Below, in pieces: positions 62,298 to 64,000 of a stretch of 64,000 nucleotides of DNA. The stretch spans positions 1 to 64,000 of the forward strand of contig NZ_KK366049.1 in assembly GCF_000687165.1 (NCBI RefSeq). Direction: 5' to 3'. The translations under genes were made by a program, and so were the position numbers. The number at the start of each line of letters is the position of its first letter. The first letter of the stretch is position 1. Under the pieces are notes generated by a model, which searched no databases, was not told the origin of the DNA, and saw only the letters and a list, made by a program, of their open reading frames with translations. Source of the DNA: Paracidovorax oryzae ATCC 19882 (GTDB taxonomy: Bacteria > Pseudomonadota > Gammaproteobacteria > Burkholderiales > Burkholderiaceae_C).

Positions 62298-62876
62298 ATG
62301 AAGAACATCGTGATTTTGATCTCGGGCGGGGGCTCCAACATGGCGGCCATCGTGCGGACGGCCCGGATGCAGGACTGGGCAGGCCGCCACGGCGTGCGGG
62401 TGGCAGCCGTGCTGAGCAACAAGGCCGATGCGCCCGGCCTCGCCTGGGCGCGGGAGCAGGGCATCGCCACGGACGCCGTGGACCACCGGGCCCATGCCTC
62501 GCGGGAAGCCTTCGACGCAGCACTCGCGCAGCGGATCGACGCGCACGATCCCGCGCTGGTGGTGCTGGCCGGCTTCATGCGCATCCTCACACCCGGCTTC
62601 GTCGCGCACTATGCAGGGCGGTTGGTCAACATCCACCCTTCGCTCCTGCCGGCCTTCCCCGGCCTGCATACCCACCAGCGCGCCATCGACGCGGGCTGCA
62701 AGGTGGCCGGGGCGTCCGTGCACCTCGTCACCCCCGAACTGGATGCCGGGCCCATCCTGGCCCAGGGCGTCGTGCCGGTGCTGCCGGGCGACACGGCCGA
62801 GCGCCTGGCCGAGCGCGTGTTGGCGCAGGAGCATGCGATCTACGCGCCTGCAGTGCTGCAACGGCTGCTGTCCTGA
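62298..62876 (+). CDS. purN: Phosphoribosylglycinamide formyltransferase
   Basis: The 192-residue protein starts [20 protein letters not shown], has the phosphate-binding GGGSNM and the folate-site motif [10 protein letters not shown], and ends the active site with [16 protein letters not shown] (catalytic Asn/His) and the Asp in TPELDAGPI. It adds a formyl group from 10-formyl-tetrahydrofolate to GAR in purine synthesis. ATG 62298 gives the usual length; longer in-frame starts are antisense to yceH. Confidence 0.96.
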   Translation: MKNIVILISGGGSNMAAIVRTARMQDWAGRHGVRVAAVLSNKADAPGLAWAREQGIATDAVDHRAHASREAFDAALAQRIDAHDPALVVLAGFMRILTPGFVAHYAGRLVNIHPSLLPAFPGLHTHQRAIDAGCKVAGASVHLVTPELDAGPILAQGVVPVLPGDTAERLAERVLAQEHAIYAPAVLQRLLS

Positions 62877-62900
62877 CGCTTTTCGCTGATGCGGTCAGCG

Positions 62901-62916
62901 GATGCGCCCGCGCATC
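62901..62916. terminator. Short hairpin between convergent purN and a membrane-protein gene
   Basis: GATGCG (62901-62906) and CGCATC (62911-62916) pair around a four-base loop, 24 bases past the purN stop and overlapping the opposite stop codon at 62915. It could help end both transcripts; there is no T-run. Confidence 0.4.
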
Positions 62917-63478
62917 AGAGCGTCGAAACGATTTTTCCGGGGTGGCTGCCGTCCAGCAGGTCCCTGGCCAGCTGTGCCTGGTGCGTGTCCGTGGGATGGA
63001 CCACCACGGCCCAATGCCCGTCGCGCAGCGCGGAACGTACTTGGGTGATCAGCCGCACATGGTCCGGCCGCAGCGAAACCAGGCCGCCGAGCAGCAGGCC
63101 GAAGGCGGTGGCGAGGCCCACGAGGGTGATGAAGGCCTGCAGCGGACTGCCCGCCACCATGGCCTGGCCGCTGCGCAGCAGCCAGGCGTAGAACAGTACA
63201 CCCGCCAGTGCGCCTGCCAGTCCGGACACGAGGTGCGAACGCAGCAGCGTGCGGAAGATACCTGCCTGTTCCGGTTCCAGGGCGCGGCCGAACAGTTCAG
63301 CCCGCGAAGCGCGAGCGTCCTGCGGTCCCAGCAGCCTGACCTGCTGCGGCTGCAGGCCATGCAGCCGCAGCAGGCGGCCGGCGAGCGCCTCGGCCGGCGG
63401 TTTGTCATCGTAGATTCCAGCGATCTTGGTCAGGGATCTTTCCCCGAACATGCCTTGCAACAAATGGTCCATGGGCAC
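62915..63478 (-). CDS. Conserved hypothetical protein with two membrane segments
   Basis: The 187-residue protein has an N-terminal soluble part with TKIAGIYDDKPPAEALAGRL, similar in pattern to general-stress 17M/YflT-like domains, then two helices (about 84-102 and 113-135) and a C-terminal cytosolic part (WAVVVHPTDTHQAQLARDLL). The role is unknown. Start at 63478 (MPMDHLL) or its second Met. A single gene on its strand. Confidence 0.7.
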   Translation of the reverse strand: MPMDHLLQGMFGERSLTKIAGIYDDKPPAEALAGRLLRLHGLQPQQVRLLGPQDARASRAELFGRALEPEQAGIFRTLLRSHLVSGLAGALAGVLFYAWLLRSGQAMVAGSPLQAFITLVGLATAFGLLLGGLVSLRPDHVRLITQVRSALRDGHWAVVVHPTDTHQAQLARDLLDGSHPGKIVSTL

Positions 63479-63595
63479 AACGTTATGCAGGCATGGACTG
63501 CCGGCCTGTAGGACGCCTGCCGTTGCCCACGACGGGCGTACGCCGCGGGCGGGCGCCGGCCGGCTTCCGACGGGCCTGCGGCAGCCTTCGCGTGG

Positions 63596-63862
63596 TCAGC
63601 CCGCCGTATCGGATGCGACGGGCTCGAACCGGTGCCGGACCCGCCCGTCGATGAGGACCGTTTCCGCGAACATGGCCGCGGGCCGGACCCACAGCCCATG
63701 GTCGCCGTAGAGCGCCCGGTACACCGTCATCGGCTCCAGCGTCTCGCTGTGGCGCGCGGTGCCGATCACTTCGTAGAGCATGCCTTTGTAATGCCGGTAG
63801 AGGCCGGGAGGCGTGGGCTGCAGCGGAGGCAGTTCGCCATCGGGGTGGGAGGGGCTGTGCAT
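63596..63862 (-). CDS. DUF1653-domain protein
   Basis: The 88-residue protein is almost wholly the DUF1653 domain: LYRHYKGMLYEVIGTARHSE, then LEPMTVYRALYGDHGLWVRP and MFAETV. The family is small, conserved and of unknown function, often single-domain in proteobacteria. ATG 63862 gives a short Pro-rich leader. It lies between two unrelated - strand genes. Confidence 0.88.
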   Translation of the reverse strand: MHSPSHPDGELPPLQPTPPGLYRHYKGMLYEVIGTARHSETLEPMTVYRALYGDHGLWVRPAAMFAETVLIDGRVRHRFEPVASDTAG

Positions 63863-63913
63863 CGCCGGATTGTGCGTCGGCCCGGCAGCCGCCCGGGTAT
63901 CCCGGGGCCCGGG

Positions 63914-64000
63914 TCAGCGTCGCGCCGCGGAGCTTTCGAGCTTGCCCGCTCCCGCACGGGCGGTGATGCGCGCCGCCAGTTCCGAGGTGTCCTCCAGCGC
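63914..64000 (-). CDS. C-terminal end of an unidentified protein (cut by window edge)
   Basis: The last 28 codons of a - strand gene end at TGA 63916-63914. The sequence (LEDTSELAARITARAGAGKL and a short tail ending AARR) is a typical basic C-terminus with a helix, with normal codon use. It is too short to name. It ends 51 bases upstream of the DUF1653 gene and may share its transcript. Confidence 0.5.
   Translation of the reverse strand, partial: ALEDTSELAARITARAGAGKLESSAARR

Noticed and set aside
1-64000. CRISPR arrays, tRNA and rRNA genes
   Set aside because: No regularly spaced repeats, no cloverleaf with a CCA end and no rRNA-like stretch were seen by reading.

Overview
The window is GC-rich DNA (about 68-70% by eye) from a betaproteobacterium, most likely a plant-associated member of the Comamonadaceae of the Acidovorax/Paracidovorax type. 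The evidence is the codon use, the gene families present (ileS-lspA, ribF, MHS and TRAP transporters, several aromatic-degradation genes), the short GC hairpins between genes, and a perfect HrpX-type plant-inducible promoter (PIP box) in front of a putative type III effector. Species assignment is inference.

Layout. 0-2 kb is a degraded accessory patch: the end of an IS5-family element sits against a frameshifted Rhs C-terminal remnant, followed by two related TPR genes that look like orphan immunity genes. 2-5.5 kb holds a periplasmic protein, an EamA exporter, a quinone oxidoreductase and a Nudix hydrolase. 5.5-22.6 kb is the main feature, an aromatic catabolic island. An upper operon on the + strand encodes an SDR, a styrene/indole-type monooxygenase, a flavin reductase continuous with a cyclase-family hydrolase, a phytoene-desaturase-like flavoprotein and an outer-membrane channel. 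An AraC regulator follows on the - strand. A second + strand operon encodes IorA, IorB, a thioesterase, a monooxygenase/old-yellow-enzyme fusion acting on aryl-CoA, a gentisate-type dioxygenase and an FAA-family hydrolase. 22.7-28.9 kb carries an IclR regulator, an MHS transporter, a nitrilase, a maleate-isomerase-like protein, a MarR regulator and a BASS-type transporter.

29-33.3 kb has a zinc alcohol dehydrogenase, a tautomerase, a LysR regulator and a Na/Pi-type transporter. 33.4-41.2 kb holds two candidate type III effectors (the first with a perfect PIP box, the second HopX/XopE-like). They flank a LacI-regulated ABC importer operon that ends in a GpdQ-like phosphodiesterase. 41.2-46.5 kb is housekeeping (lspA, ileS, ribF, an HNH protein). 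46.7-54.1 kb has a TonB siderophore receptor, a TRAP transporter and a chemoreceptor. 54.3-64 kb has a TPR-methyltransferase, a secreted chitinase-like protein, a secreted duplicated protein, two acyl-CoA dehydrogenases, YceH, PurN and small conserved genes.

How the island may work (inference). Indole, or a similar bicyclic heteroaromatic, is oxidised by the two-component monooxygenase and SDR towards an isatin-like product. The cyclase-family hydrolase opens the ring to an aryl-glyoxylate such as isatinate. IorAB oxidatively decarboxylates that directly to an aryl-CoA such as anthraniloyl-CoA, which would explain why no CoA ligase is present. The fusion enzyme 5-hydroxylates the aryl-CoA, the thioesterase releases the acid, the gentisate-type dioxygenase cleaves the ring, and the FAA-family hydrolase (perhaps with the nearby maleate isomerase) yields central metabolites. 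Two kinds of operator-like DNA lie in the island: tandem XylS-like half-sites before the upper operon, and three copies of a 14-bp palindrome in the AraC/IorA divergent region. No tRNA, rRNA or CRISPR array was seen.
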